DNA of 64,000 bases, taken from positions 3,593 to 67,592 of the forward strand of contig JAUNTX010000006.1 of assembly GCA_030538475.1 (NCBI GenBank). Direction: 5' to 3'. The notes under the pieces were generated by a model that had not been told where the DNA came from, ran no database searches, and was given only the letters and a program-made list of their open reading frames with translations. Position 1 is the stretch's first letter; every line of letters begins with the position of its first letter. The stretch is from Dermabacter sp. Its GTDB lineage: Bacteria > Actinomycetota > Actinomycetes > Actinomycetales > Dermabacteraceae. Below, one piece after another: positions 8,375 through 17,178 of this stretch. The position numbers and the translations under genes are program-made.

Positions 8375-9277
8375 ATGAATGGGACGAAGCCCGAAGATGA
8401 GGCGACACCGCCAGTGCCGCCAGTGCCGCCTGTGTCGCGTGCGTCGCGGCCCAGGTTCGCCACGCGTGAGCGCCGCGACGAGTTGGCGAAGGCGTATGAG
8501 GCAGGTGGCGCGCAGTATGAGGAGCTGCGGCCCGGATACCCCGCGGCGGTGGTGGATCGGATGCTTGCTGCCGCCGGGGCGCGTGAGGGAGATACCGCGA
8601 TTGATGTGGGCGCGGGCACGGGCAAGCTCTCCCGGGCGCTTGCCGCGCGCGGGATGAACGTGACGGCGGTGGATCCGAGCGCGGCCATGCTCGATGTGGC
8701 GGCCCATCCGCGCTATAGCGGCGAGAATCCCGGGCACGGCTCCGTGACGCTGCACGAGGGAACGGCGGAACACACGGGGCTACCGGCCCATGGAGCGCGG
8801 CTGGTCACGGCGGCGCAGGCGTGGCATTGGTTCGATGCCGAGGCCGCGACCAGGGAGGTGCTGCGCCTGCTGGCACCCGGAACGGCGGAAAGGCCTCCGG
8901 GGGTGCTCGCGCTCGTGTGGAACACGCTCGATGTGAGCATCCCGTGGGTGCACCGCTATTCCCGGATCGCGCACGCGGGCGATGTGTTGCGCGAGGATTT
9001 CACTCCTGCCACGGGGCCGGGCCTCGAGATGATCGACAGGTTGTCGCTGCGCTGGGAGGATCACCGCACCACGGACGAACTGGTGAACCTGGCACGCACC
9101 CGCAGCTACGTCATCACTGCCACCGAGGATCGGCGGCGCCGAGTGCTCGAGAATCTGGACTGGTACCTCCACGACCACCTGGGCCACACACCCGGGACCT
9201 CCATCCCCATGGTTTACCGCTGTGACCTGGTTGTTTACGCTCCAAAAGCCAATGCTGGCTGGGGTTCGCAGGGCTGA
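8375..9277 (+). CDS. Class I SAM-dependent methyltransferase
   Basis: This 300-residue soluble enzyme has a methyltransferase-11-type Rossmann fold. Motif I reads AIDVGAGTGKLS (about residue 70), followed by the acidic loop VTAVDPSAAML and motif III-like segments around residues 120-140 (AQAWHWFD). The N-terminal 35 residues are Pro/Thr-rich and precede a short R-D-E-L-A-K-A-Y-E stretch typical of small-molecule methyltransferases. A GGGAGTGA ribosome binding site lies before the ATG. It sits four bases behind the membrane protein gene, so it probably closes the operon. The substrate is not predictable. Confidence 0.85.
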   Translation: MNGTKPEDEATPPVPPVPPVSRASRPRFATRERRDELAKAYEAGGAQYEELRPGYPAAVVDRMLAAAGAREGDTAIDVGAGTGKLSRALAARGMNVTAVDPSAAMLDVAAHPRYSGENPGHGSVTLHEGTAEHTGLPAHGARLVTAAQAWHWFDAEAATREVLRLLAPGTAERPPGVLALVWNTLDVSIPWVHRYSRIAHAGDVLREDFTPATGPGLEMIDRLSLRWEDHRTTDELVNLARTRSYVITATEDRRRRVLENLDWYLHDHLGHTPGTSIPMVYRCDLVVYAPKANAGWGSQG

Positions 9278-9443
9278 AAATCACTGCCCGGAGGTCTTCC
9301 CTGGGAGCATGCGCGAAGAAACTTTGAAGCAATATTTGCGGATCCGTGGCGGCGAGGGCAGGCGCAGGTAAGCTTGATCACGAGCACGCAGACACCTACC
9401 GCGCGACCCTCGTGAAGAGCGCCGATCCAGACAAGGACGTTTG

Positions 9444-9554
9444 ATGATGAAGCATACGAGAGCTCGTCGCGAGGCAGAGCGCTTGGAGGGTTGGTTCGCC
9501 GCAGAGGTGGCCGATCGCAACTTGGGTGCCAAATGCCAGTTGGGCGGTAGCTGA
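9444..9554 (+). CDS. Possible 36-residue peptide gene ahead of the low-GC ABC module
   Basis: A 36-codon ORF begins M-M-K-H-T-R-A-R-R-E-A-E-R, is basic in its first half, and ends with A-K-C-Q-L-G-G-S, with a single Cys near the C-terminus. It has a good ribosome binding site (AAGGA, six bases before the ATG). It ends three bases before the start of the first membrane protein of the ABC module, which itself has no clear ribosome binding site, so translational coupling is plausible. It could be a leader ORF, a secreted or modified peptide precursor, or a remnant of a decayed gene. The preceding 150 bases hold other short open fragments in two frames. No family is recognised. Confidence 0.35.
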   Translation: MMKHTRARREAERLEGWFAAEVADRNLGAKCQLGGS

Positions 9555-9557
9555 ACT

Positions 9558-10400
9558 ATGCGTTCAAAGAGTACTCAAAGTGCTGGACTAATGCGCTGGG
9601 GCTGGCTCGCGATCTGTGTGGTCGCGGGCCTCGCCCTCGGCGCGTCAGCATCTCTTGGAGTCTATTTAGAACGAAGTTCCTTTGCCAACTGGGGATTTGC
9701 CGATGTGTACATCACCGCCTTTGACTATAAAAGTATCGTTACCCAGGGTCTCCCGGTTGTTATTGGCCTTTTTGTAGCGGCACCACTAGCGGAGCTGGCG
9801 ACCGGAGGGGCATTCCGCTCCATGTGGAACCGCGTTGATAGAAGGCAGTACCTCATCTCGTCAATGGTGAAAGCGGCAGTCTCCGGATTCGTCGTGGCGT
9901 TTTCGGCGATGATTACCATTTCGCTACTTGTGTGGGCCATGACTGCATGGGGATCGGGCTTTATCTTTGCCGTGGACGCAGACCACATCGAAGGATACTA
10001 TTCACCGCAAATTGAAGCGGCTGCGTGGGATCGCCTCGGAGGCATTCCTGCTCTCTTCGCGCAAGTGTCTCCCGGAATATCACTTTTCGTGATGTCCCTA
10101 TGGGTCGGATTCTCTGGTGCTATCTTTGGCCTCTTCGCTGCAGTACTAGCGCTCCTAGTCCCCTGGCCGCGATTGGCTTTCCTCGGGCCAGTCATATGGT
10201 TTCAATTTTGCTTGCTTGCCACGGGCTCCATGCTCTCGCCTATTGGCTGGGTCAGTCCGCACGATGCCCTTTATCCGTGGAACCTTTCCTTGCTCCTTAT
10301 TCCCGGGCGTGTTGTCGGGCTTGCGATGTACACTGCTCCACTCATCGTGGGAATATGGTTTATCTTTCGGCGAACTGAACGCATAGCGAGTATGCAATGA
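9558..10400 (+). CDS. ABC-2-like membrane protein of the low-GC module
   Basis: This 280-residue protein has six hydrophobic helices and short loops, the size and layout of an ABC-2-type permease subunit. A helical segment with A-A-P-L-A-E-L-A-T-G-G precedes a basic cytoplasmic loop (M-W-N-R-V-D-R-R-Q-Y), the pattern seen in BcrB-like permeases. Base composition is clearly lower in GC than the flanks (27 of 60 bases in the line at 9721, against 43 of 60 at 8641). The stop overlaps the next ATG (ATGA), so the three genes of this module are translationally coupled. The likely role is export of, or immunity to, a peptide or small molecule, by analogy only. Confidence 0.65.
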   Translation: MRSKSTQSAGLMRWGWLAICVVAGLALGASASLGVYLERSSFANWGFADVYITAFDYKSIVTQGLPVVIGLFVAAPLAELATGGAFRSMWNRVDRRQYLISSMVKAAVSGFVVAFSAMITISLLVWAMTAWGSGFIFAVDADHIEGYYSPQIEAAAWDRLGGIPALFAQVSPGISLFVMSLWVGFSGAIFGLFAAVLALLVPWPRLAFLGPVIWFQFCLLATGSMLSPIGWVSPHDALYPWNLSLLLIPGRVVGLAMYTAPLIVGIWFIFRRTERIASMQ

Positions 10401-11902
10401 GCAACCGCGGGGCCGCGTCCTGGATTGCCGCCATGGGGTTCCTGGTGGTCGCCGGGGCCGTTGATGCGGCAGGGCTTGAGAAGTGGACCCTCATCGCAGC
10501 CGAGCGAGCGGCACTGGACTCGGTTTCTTACTTGGAGCGTTTAGCGTTCTTTCTATCCGGTACCGCAGGAAGAGTCGTTCCGATTCTTGCCGCCATCATC
10601 TTCGTGTTCTCAGTGCCGAATCCCGAGAATGCCATCCTCCTGCCACGGCGCCAGAACCTTACCGTTTCGCTTCTACGCATGTCTATCTCGATGATTCCTA
10701 GGATCTTCACGGCATGTGCTGCGTGGGCATTGGGTGGGGTGCTGTACTACCTGGGTAGCCCCAGCGGGTCCAGCTGGGGGCCAAACCTCGGAATTGATAA
10801 TCTCCGAGACTTCGCCTGGGATGGCATCGGTTTTGAGAGTGCACAAGTATCACCCATCGCCTTAATTTTCATGTCTGTCGCGAGTGCCGGCGCTTACATC
10901 GTCACCTTTACCATCGTGTGCTGCTTCGCGGCACTCGTGCTCTCCCAGCGGTGGGCGCAAGCTCTGACTGTCCTTGTAGCGCTGCTTTCGTGGCTTTCCA
11001 TCGAGTTTCCGGGAGTTCTACTGTGGGTTTCTCCAAAGTTATGGAGTGGGACTCCTGCCACGATCATAGATTTGCCATCGGCGCTGTCTTATTCTCTCGT
11101 TGTCGTGGCGGTGGGAGTTGCTGTTCTGCTCGTGGCCGTCGTCGTGGATGCCGTACGCGCCGGGAGGTTACTGCCCGAAGGTGTTACTATCCTGGCGATT
11201 GTGGGTGGGGCGTACATGCTGGCCACGTTGCTCTTCCCGTACCTGAGCTTCTCGCAGAGCGTGATGGCCGCGCTCGAATGGGCCATGGGTGGCGGCCGAG
11301 TGGGATTGGAAAGCCCCAAGGAGCTCTCACTTACCGAGTTGGGCTTCTTGGCAGCCCAGTGCCTCGTGGCAATCCCGGCTGTCTTTGCATACTTCTATGC
11401 TGAGTCGATCCGCGATCTGGGACCTGGAATGTGGGTGCGCGGGGGTGCGCAGTGGCGGCTCGTCACCCAGTACTTCCCGTCGATCCTGCGAGTGAGCGGC
11501 CTCGTGCTCGGCGTGCTCGTCGGTGTGGTGGTGCTCGGGCTGCTCGGGGTACCGGCCGCGATCACGAACCTCACCTGGCCAGAACTGGCTGATGTGGCGT
11601 GGGTGCTGATCTTGACATTCGGCCAGATGGTGTTCGGTGCGACCCTCGTGATGGTGGTGCGAGCCCACACGAACGGCCCGTTTCCCGCTGTGGCCATCGG
11701 AATTATCTTGTTTGCACTGCCAATGTTTGTGCAGACCCGTTTCGTGCCCAGCGGCCAAGGGCATCCAATGTATGTAGCGCAGTCTTCGACTGTTGAGAAC
11801 CTGATGAGTGCTGGCGTTCTGCTGGTCAGTATCGCCATGGCGCTTGCGCTTGCTGTGTTGTTCCCCCGTCTTCGTTTCCGATCCTTGGAGGATGCCTCAT
11901 GA
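10397..11902 (+). CDS. Large membrane protein of the low-GC module, apparently two permease units fused
   Basis: This 501-residue protein has about 12 hydrophobic segments. The first half (to about residue 240) resembles an ABC-2 permease unit of six helices, and the second half (about 260-495) has the same size and layout, with a basic loop (G-G-A-Q-W-R-L) before the last set of helices. Together with the preceding 280-residue protein and the following ATPase, it suggests a transporter with unequal membrane subunits. The start overlaps the upstream stop by 4 nt, and the end overlaps the ATPase start by 4 nt. GC content rises toward the 3' half. No family name could be assigned with confidence. 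Confidence 0.65.
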   Translation: MSNRGAASWIAAMGFLVVAGAVDAAGLEKWTLIAAERAALDSVSYLERLAFFLSGTAGRVVPILAAIIFVFSVPNPENAILLPRRQNLTVSLLRMSISMIPRIFTACAAWALGGVLYYLGSPSGSSWGPNLGIDNLRDFAWDGIGFESAQVSPIALIFMSVASAGAYIVTFTIVCCFAALVLSQRWAQALTVLVALLSWLSIEFPGVLLWVSPKLWSGTPATIIDLPSALSYSLVVVAVGVAVLLVAVVVDAVRAGRLLPEGVTILAIVGGAYMLATLLFPYLSFSQSVMAALEWAMGGGRVGLESPKELSLTELGFLAAQCLVAIPAVFAYFYAESIRDLGPGMWVRGGAQWRLVTQYFPSILRVSGLVLGVLVGVVVLGLLGVPAAITNLTWPELADVAWVLILTFGQMVFGATLVMVVRAHTNGPFPAVAIGIILFALPMFVQTRFVPSGQGHPMYVAQSSTVENLMSAGVLLVSIAMALALAVLFPRLRFRSLEDAS

Positions 11903-12555
11903 CCGTGGCAACGTTCACAAACGTTAGTAAGACCCTGAAGAAGCGAACGCTGTTCTCGGGAGTGAATCTGGAGATCGAGGAAGGCGTCACCTACGCGGTG
12001 GAAGGCCCGAACGGCACCGGAAAGTCCGTGTTCCTCCGGCTACTGTGCCTCATGATGGAGCCCAGCAGCGGGACTGTCACCATTGACCCGCAGTACCTCT
12101 CCGACAACGGGAAGTTCCCGGAACAGTTCGGCGCGATCATCGACCGCCCCGGATTCATCCCCACGAAGAGCGGGTTCGGGAACCTGAAGTTCCTGGCATC
12201 ATTCCGGAAGGTCATTGGTGACGAGGCCATCAAGGACACCATGCAGCGAGTGGGGCTGGATCCGTCCTTGCGCACGCTCGTGCACCGGTACTCCCTCGGG
12301 ATGCGGCAACGACTGGCACTCGCGCAAGCGATCATGGAAGACCAGAAGGTGCTCGTGCTCGACGAGCCGTTCAATGCGCTGGACCACAGCGGCGTGGAGA
12401 TGGCGTACGGCGTGATTCGCGACGCGCAAGCGGCAGGGAAAACCGTGGTGTTTACCTCGCATGATCGCGAGCACGTCAAGGACTTGGCCCAGGTGAGGTT
12501 ACTCCTGGATGCCGGAACGATTCGTGAGGTCGAATACGAAGCCCCGGCTGCCTAG
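11899..12555 (+). CDS. ABC transporter ATP-binding protein, BcrA-like
   Basis: This 218-residue ATPase has Walker A EGPNGTGKSV, signature YSLGMRQRLALAQA and Walker B VLVLDEPFNALD, with the switch His in VFTSHDREH. The SLGMRQR signature is typical of ATPases that drive ABC-2 exporters in antibiotic resistance or bacteriocin immunity (BcrA/LptB-like drug branch). It is translationally coupled to the upstream membrane protein (ATGA). Its TAG stop is interlocked with the stop of the convergent DUF6318 gene through the four bases CTAG. The substrate is unknown. Confidence 0.9.
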   Translation: MTVATFTNVSKTLKKRTLFSGVNLEIEEGVTYAVEGPNGTGKSVFLRLLCLMMEPSSGTVTIDPQYLSDNGKFPEQFGAIIDRPGFIPTKSGFGNLKFLASFRKVIGDEAIKDTMQRVGLDPSLRTLVHRYSLGMRQRLALAQAIMEDQKVLVLDEPFNALDHSGVEMAYGVIRDAQAAGKTVVFTSHDREHVKDLAQVRLLLDAGTIREVEYEAPAA

Positions 12556-13151
12556 CTCACGGTCATCGAGGTGATGAGCCAGCGCCCACCCTCGAAGCGC
12601 AGGTTTACCGTGAACTGGCCCGAAGATGGCTCCCGGGAGACAGCTTCGCGCGTGGGGTCATCCACCAGGGTTGCCGCTGCCTCATGGAACGTGGCGGCAA
12701 CACTCGCCGTATCGCCCTCGATGCTCACCTGCTGATCACTCAGCGTGATCTCGCCGCCCACGATCCAGCCGCCCTGGGCATGCAGACCCTCCGCATTCGC
12801 GGAAAAAGCCGTGCACTGTTCACACTCGGGAGCGCTCAACTCACGCCACTGCGACGTATCACCCGTCGCAATCATGTAGGCATACGTGGCGAACAGATAA
12901 TCGGTCGTGGCTAGCGCCCCCGCCTCCGTCGGCTCACCCATCGCCGCAAAAGCCGCCGCATCAGGCGGTGTTGTCGCCGTCGGCTGAGGCTGCGTGCCCG
13001 GATCCACCGTGGGCCGCACATCCTGCGCCGAATCCGGCACCACCTGCTCCTCACTCCCACCGGATAGCTGCCCGAGGCCCACGAGGCCCATGGGAATGAC
13101 GAGGGCCAAGGCCACGAGAAGGATGACGACGCGCTGGGTGGTTCTGCTCAC
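12552..13151 (-). CDS. Membrane-anchored DUF6318-like protein
   Basis: This 199-residue protein has an N-terminal hydrophobic helix (about residues 8-30), a Pro/Thr-rich linker, and an extracellular domain with a C-E-Q-C pair near residue 113 after T-G-D-T. That layout is typical of actinobacterial DUF6318 proteins. It is probably a membrane-anchored or exported protein on the outer face of the membrane. The GTG start is preceded by TAGGGT six bases upstream with no ribosome binding site, suggesting a leaderless transcript. The function of the family is unknown; the fold is reminiscent of NTF2-like or Mce-associated domains. Confidence 0.65.
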   Translation of the reverse strand: MSRTTQRVVILLVALALVIPMGLVGLGQLSGGSEEQVVPDSAQDVRPTVDPGTQPQPTATTPPDAAAFAAMGEPTEAGALATTDYLFATYAYMIATGDTSQWRELSAPECEQCTAFSANAEGLHAQGGWIVGGEITLSDQQVSIEGDTASVAATFHEAAATLVDDPTREAVSREPSSGQFTVNLRFEGGRWLITSMTVS

Positions 13152-13157
13152 CGCGCC

Positions 13158-13163
13158 ACCCTA
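13158..13163 (-). promoter_or_regulatory. -10 box (TAGGGT) for the DUF6318-like gene
   Basis: TAGGGT on the minus strand lies six bases before the GTG at 13151. The gene lacks a ribosome binding site, consistent with a leaderless start. Confidence 0.5.
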
Positions 13164-13363
13164 GCGGGCCGCCCTGGATCCACCCGCCCCCGAGAACGCG
13201 GGCCGACTTGCTCACACCCCGCCGGGACCCCTGCCACCCGCCCACCGCGAGGAGTAGGGTATGGAAGCTATTGAACCGCGCGCACCGCGCCCAGGCACCC
13301 GGACGGCACCCCGGGCGGCCCGCGCGACACCGCGGCGAGGATGAGAAAGGTCCACTCCTCACC

Positions 13364-15124
13364 ATGACTCTTGTGAGACTCTCCTGGCGGTACATGAAAC
13401 CGTCGATCTGGGCACTGATCATCGTGGTCGTGTTCCAGAGCCTCGGCGTCATCGCCGCCCTCTACCTCCCCACCATCAACGCCGACATTATCGACGACGG
13501 CATCGCCAAAGGCGACGTGGGCCTCATCTGGCGCCTCGGCGGCTTCATGCTGCTGGTCAGCTTCGGCAACATCATCGCGATGATCGTGGCGAACTACTTC
13601 TCCGCGCGCGCCTCCATGAAGGCCGGCAAGGACCTGCGCACCGACGTGTTCGATCGAGTGCAGACCTTCAGCAAGACCGAAATCAGCCACTTCACCCCCG
13701 CATCGCTCATCACCCGCAACACGAACGACGTTCAGCAAGTGCAAATGCTGAACTTCTTCGCCCTCAACTTCCTCGTGCAGGCCCCCATCACCGGTATCGG
13801 CGGCGTGATCCTCGCGCTGCGCCAAGAACCCCAACTGGCGTGGCTCATCGCCGTCATGGTGCCGATCATGCTCGTGGCCATCGGCATCCTCGTGGCGAAA
13901 GCCGCGCCCCTGTTCCGCGCCATGCAGGAGAGGATCGACGATCTGAACCTCATCCTGCGCGAACAGATCACCGGCATCCGCGTGCTGCGCGCCTTCGTGC
14001 GCGAAGGCTTCGAGCGGGAACGGTTCGAGACCTCCAACCAGAAGTTCACGCGCATCAACCGGCAGGTGGGGCACATCATCGCCCTCATCAACCCGATCAT
14101 CATGTTCGTGCTGTCCATCAGCAGCGTCGTGGTGCTGTTCGTGGCCGCCGGCCCCGTGGACCGGGGCGAGATGCAGATCGGCTCCATCACCGCGTTCATC
14201 GCCTACCTCATCCAAATCCTCATCGCGGTCATGATGGCCACGTTCATGACCATGATGATTCCGCGCGCCATGGTCTCCGCCGAACGCATCCAGGAAGTGC
14301 TCGACACCGACACGTCGGTCACGCTCCCGGGCCCCGAGAGGGCTGTGCTGCCGGGCGATCCGCGCGTCACCCCCCGCGCCCACCTCGAGTTCGACCAGGT
14401 CACCTTCTGCTACCCGGGCGCGGAACGCCCCGTGCTGAGCGACATTTCGTTCGAGGCCAGCGCCGGGCACACCGTCGCGATCATCGGCGGCACCGGCAGC
14501 GGCAAAACCACGCTACTCGGGGCCGTGGCCCGCCTATTCGACGTCACCTCCGGCAGCGTCCGCGTGAACGGCGTGGACGTGCGCGACGCCTCGCCCGAAC
14601 TCCTGCACGGCACGCTCGGCTACGTGCCGCAGCGGCCCTACCTATTCAGCGGCACCGTGGGCTCCAACGTGCGGTTCGGACGGCCCAGCGCCACCGACGA
14701 AGAGGTGTGGCACGCCCTCAGCGTGGCCCAGGGCCGCGACTTCGTGGCCGCCATGCCGAAGGAACTGGACTCCGAGATCACCCAAGGCGGCACGAACGTG
14801 TCCGGCGGGCAGCGCCAGCGCCTCTCCATCGCCCGCGCCCTCGTGGCCCGCCCGAGCATCTACCTGTTCGACGATTCGTTCAGCGCCCTGGACCTCACCA
14901 CAGATGCGAAGCTGCGTCACGCGCTCGCCCCCGAAACCCGCGACGCGCTCGTGGTGATCGTGGCCCAGCGCGTCTCCACCATCACGAACGCCGATCTGAT
15001 CCTCGTGCTCGATCACGGGCGCGTGGTGGGCCGCGGCACGCACGAAGAACTGCTCGCGACCAACGCGACGTATCAGGAAATCGCCCATTCGCAGGGCGCC
15101 ACCGAGGAAGGGGCCGCACGATGA
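13364..15124 (+). CDS. ABC exporter subunit with degenerate ATPase site, BmrC/YheI-like
   Basis: This is the first half of a second heterodimeric exporter, about 586 residues. The membrane domain covers about residues 15-320 and the ATPase domain about 345-570. Walker A is GGTGSGKTT and the signature is VSGGQRQR. Walker B is IYLFDDSFSALD, with Asp in place of the catalytic Glu, and the switch His is Gln (VIVAQRVST). FDDS and AQR are hallmarks of the degenerate partner in the YheI/YheH (BmrC/BmrD) group of multidrug exporters. The ATG at 13364 is chosen because the membrane domain begins right after it (M-T-L-V-R-L-S-W-R-Y) and GAAAGG lies upstream. The longer in-frame extension to 13208 is Arg/Pro-rich and non-homologous in style. 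The stop overlaps the next start (ATGA). Confidence 0.92.
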   Translation: MTLVRLSWRYMKPSIWALIIVVVFQSLGVIAALYLPTINADIIDDGIAKGDVGLIWRLGGFMLLVSFGNIIAMIVANYFSARASMKAGKDLRTDVFDRVQTFSKTEISHFTPASLITRNTNDVQQVQMLNFFALNFLVQAPITGIGGVILALRQEPQLAWLIAVMVPIMLVAIGILVAKAAPLFRAMQERIDDLNLILREQITGIRVLRAFVREGFERERFETSNQKFTRINRQVGHIIALINPIIMFVLSISSVVVLFVAAGPVDRGEMQIGSITAFIAYLIQILIAVMMATFMTMMIPRAMVSAERIQEVLDTDTSVTLPGPERAVLPGDPRVTPRAHLEFDQVTFCYPGAERPVLSDISFEASAGHTVAIIGGTGSGKTTLLGAVARLFDVTSGSVRVNGVDVRDASPELLHGTLGYVPQRPYLFSGTVGSNVRFGRPSATDEEVWHALSVAQGRDFVAAMPKELDSEITQGGTNVSGGQRQRLSIARALVARPSIYLFDDSFSALDLTTDAKLRHALAPETRDALVVIVAQRVSTITNADLILVLDHGRVVGRGTHEELLATNATYQEIAHSQGATEEGAAR

Positions 15125-17145
15125 GCGACGAGAAAGCGACCGAGCGCGGGCTGCGCCCCGGACAGCGCTCCCGCAACTTCTTCCCCTCCGTCAAGCGCCT
15201 GCTGGGCACGCTCATGGTGGATCGATGGCTCCTGCTGGGCGCAACCGCGATCGGCGTCATCTCCGTGGTGCTGGCCGTCGTGGGCCCGAAGATCCTGGGC
15301 CAGGCCACCGACATCATCTTCACGGGCGTCATCTCGAAGAACATTCCCGCGGGCACCACGCAGGCGCAGGTCGAGGCGGGGCTGCGGGCCGAAGGCAACA
15401 CGCAGCAGGCCGATCTCATCTCCGGCATGGTGCTCACCCCCGGGCAGGGCGTGGACTTCGACGCCCTCAACCGGGTGCTGCTGCTCGTGACCCTCCTATA
15501 CGTGGTGTCGGCCCTGTTCTCGTGGCTGCAAATCCGCATGCTCATGCGCGTGGTCTACCGCGGCGTCTACCGCCTTCGCCGCGACGTTGAAGAAAAGCTG
15601 CACCGGCTCCCGCTCAGCTACTTCGATTCGATGCGCCGCGGCGAAATCCTCTCGCGCGTCACGAACGACGTGGACAACATTCAAAACACGCTCAACAACA
15701 CCCTGGGCGGGCTCATCACCTCGATCCTCACGGTGATCGGCACGATCATCATGATGCTGTGGATCTCTCCCATGCTCACGCTCGTGGCGATGATCGTGAT
15801 CCCGCTCGCCGGGGTCATCACCGCCGTGATCGGCAAGCGCTCCCAGCGCCTGTACGGCGAGCAGTGGGACGCCACCGGCGAGGTGAACTCCGAGGTGGAA
15901 GAAGCCTTCAGTGGCCACGAACTCATCAACGTGTTCGGCCGCGCCCAGCAGTCCCGCGACGCGTTCGAGACGAAGAACCAGGAGATGTACCGGGCCTCGT
16001 TCGGCGCCCAGTTCGTCTCCTCGCTCATCATGCCGTTCATGATGTTCGCCGGAAACCTCTCCTACGTGGCCGTCGCGGTGGTGGGCGGCCTGCGCGTGGT
16101 CTCCGGCACCCTCACGCTCGGCGATGTGCAGGCGTTCATCCAGTACTCCCGCCAGTTCACGCAGCCGATCAGCCAGATCGCGTCGATGGCCACCATGCTG
16201 CAATCCGGCGTGGCCTCCGCCGAGCGCGTGTTTGAGCTGCTGGATGCGGACGAGCAGCTTCCCGACGGCTACCGGCAGGAAAGCGCGGGCCAGCGCGAAG
16301 CCGAGGCTCACCCCGAGACGGCGGGGACAGACGCGGGATCGAGCGCGGGCATTCACCGCGGTGAGGTCCGCTTCGAGCACGTCGCGTTCTCCTACGACCC
16401 GAAGAACCCGCTCATCCGCGACCTCTCGCTCGTGGCCAGCCCGGGCGCGACGGTGGCGATTGTGGGGCCGACGGGCGCCGGGAAGACCACGCTCGTCAAC
16501 CTCATCATGCGGTTCTACGAGATCGACGCGGGCCGCATCACGATTGATGATCGCGACATTCGCGAACTCACCCGCGATCAGTTGCGCTCGCGCACCGGCA
16601 TGGTGCTGCAGGATACGTGGCTGTTCAAGGGCACGATCATGGAGAACATTCGCTACGGGCGCCTCGGCGCGAGCGATGACGAAGTGATCGAGGCGGCGAA
16701 GGCCACGCACGTACACGACTTCGTGCAGCAGTTGCCGGACGGCTACGAGACGATCATCGACGATGAGGGATCGAGCGTGTCGGCGGGCGAAAAGCAGCTG
16801 CTCACCATCGCCCGCGCGTTCCTGGCCCACCCCGCCCTCCTGATCCTCGATGAGGCCACCTCGAGCGTGGATACGCGCACCGAGGTCCTGGTGCAGCGGG
16901 CAATGAACGCGCTGCGCGAGGGCCGCACCTCGTTCGTCATCGCCCACCGCCTCTCCACGATCCGCGACGCGGACCTCATCCTCGTGATGGAGCAGGGCGA
17001 CATCGTGGAGCAGGGCACGCACGATGAGCTGCTCGCGGCAGGCGGGGCGTATGCCGCGCTGTACCAGTCGCAGTTCGAGCACGGGGCCCGGGGCGACGAG
17101 TTGGATCCGGCACACGAGGGCGCGGAGACCACCCCGAACCTTTAG
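15121..17145 (+). CDS. ABC exporter subunit with canonical ATPase site, BmrD/YheH-like
   Basis: This second half of the exporter has 674 residues, with a membrane domain at about 30-370 and an ATPase domain at about 400-650. A roughly 60-residue extracytoplasmic insertion after the first helix (I-P-A-G-T-T-Q-A-Q-V region) is common in actinobacterial members. It has a complete ATPase site: Walker A GPTGAGKTT, signature VSAGEKQ, Walker B LLILDEATSSVD, and switch His in IAHRLST. The start overlaps the upstream stop by 4 nt. The open frame continues upstream to 13840 antiphase to the partner gene, but that part is a shadow. Export of a drug or peptide is likely; the substrate is unknown. Confidence 0.92.
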   Translation: MSDEKATERGLRPGQRSRNFFPSVKRLLGTLMVDRWLLLGATAIGVISVVLAVVGPKILGQATDIIFTGVISKNIPAGTTQAQVEAGLRAEGNTQQADLISGMVLTPGQGVDFDALNRVLLLVTLLYVVSALFSWLQIRMLMRVVYRGVYRLRRDVEEKLHRLPLSYFDSMRRGEILSRVTNDVDNIQNTLNNTLGGLITSILTVIGTIIMMLWISPMLTLVAMIVIPLAGVITAVIGKRSQRLYGEQWDATGEVNSEVEEAFSGHELINVFGRAQQSRDAFETKNQEMYRASFGAQFVSSLIMPFMMFAGNLSYVAVAVVGGLRVVSGTLTLGDVQAFIQYSRQFTQPISQIASMATMLQSGVASAERVFELLDADEQLPDGYRQESAGQREAEAHPETAGTDAGSSAGIHRGEVRFEHVAFSYDPKNPLIRDLSLVASPGATVAIVGPTGAGKTTLVNLIMRFYEIDAGRITIDDRDIRELTRDQLRSRTGMVLQDTWLFKGTIMENIRYGRLGASDDEVIEAAKATHVHDFVQQLPDGYETIIDDEGSSVSAGEKQLLTIARAFLAHPALLILDEATSSVDTRTEVLVQRAMNALREGRTSFVIAHRLSTIRDADLILVMEQGDIVEQGTHDELLAAGGAYAALYQSQFEHGARGDELDPAHEGAETTPNL

Positions 17146-17178
17146 TTTATGCGGCCGCATGCATATACTTGCATGCAT
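17141..17178 (+). promoter_or_regulatory. Leaderless promoter and putative operator of the amino-acid importer operon
   Basis: TATACT (17164-17169) is a good -10 box placed seven bases before the ATG at 17177, with TTTAGT (17141-17146) 17 bases upstream as a weak -35. The -10 box is exactly the spacer of an inverted repeat, GCATGCA (17157-17163) and TGCATGC (17170-17176). A perfect 12-bp palindrome, ATGCGGCCGCAT (17149-17160), lies just before it. A protein bound there would mask the promoter, so repression is the simplest reading. Confidence 0.55.

Noticed and set aside
7240-8688. Minus-strand open frame opposite the large membrane protein
   Set aside because: No motif; composition is that of a shadow frame, and the plus-strand hydrophobic segments are convincing.
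13208-13363. N-terminal extension of the BmrC-like subunit
   Set aside because: Arg/Pro-rich, no membrane character; the ATG at 13364 starts directly at the first helix and has an upstream GAAAGG.
13840-15120. In-frame extension upstream of the BmrD-like subunit
   Set aside because: It is antiphase to the strongly conserved partner gene and rich in Arg/His/Pro; the 4-nt overlap start at 15121 is typical.
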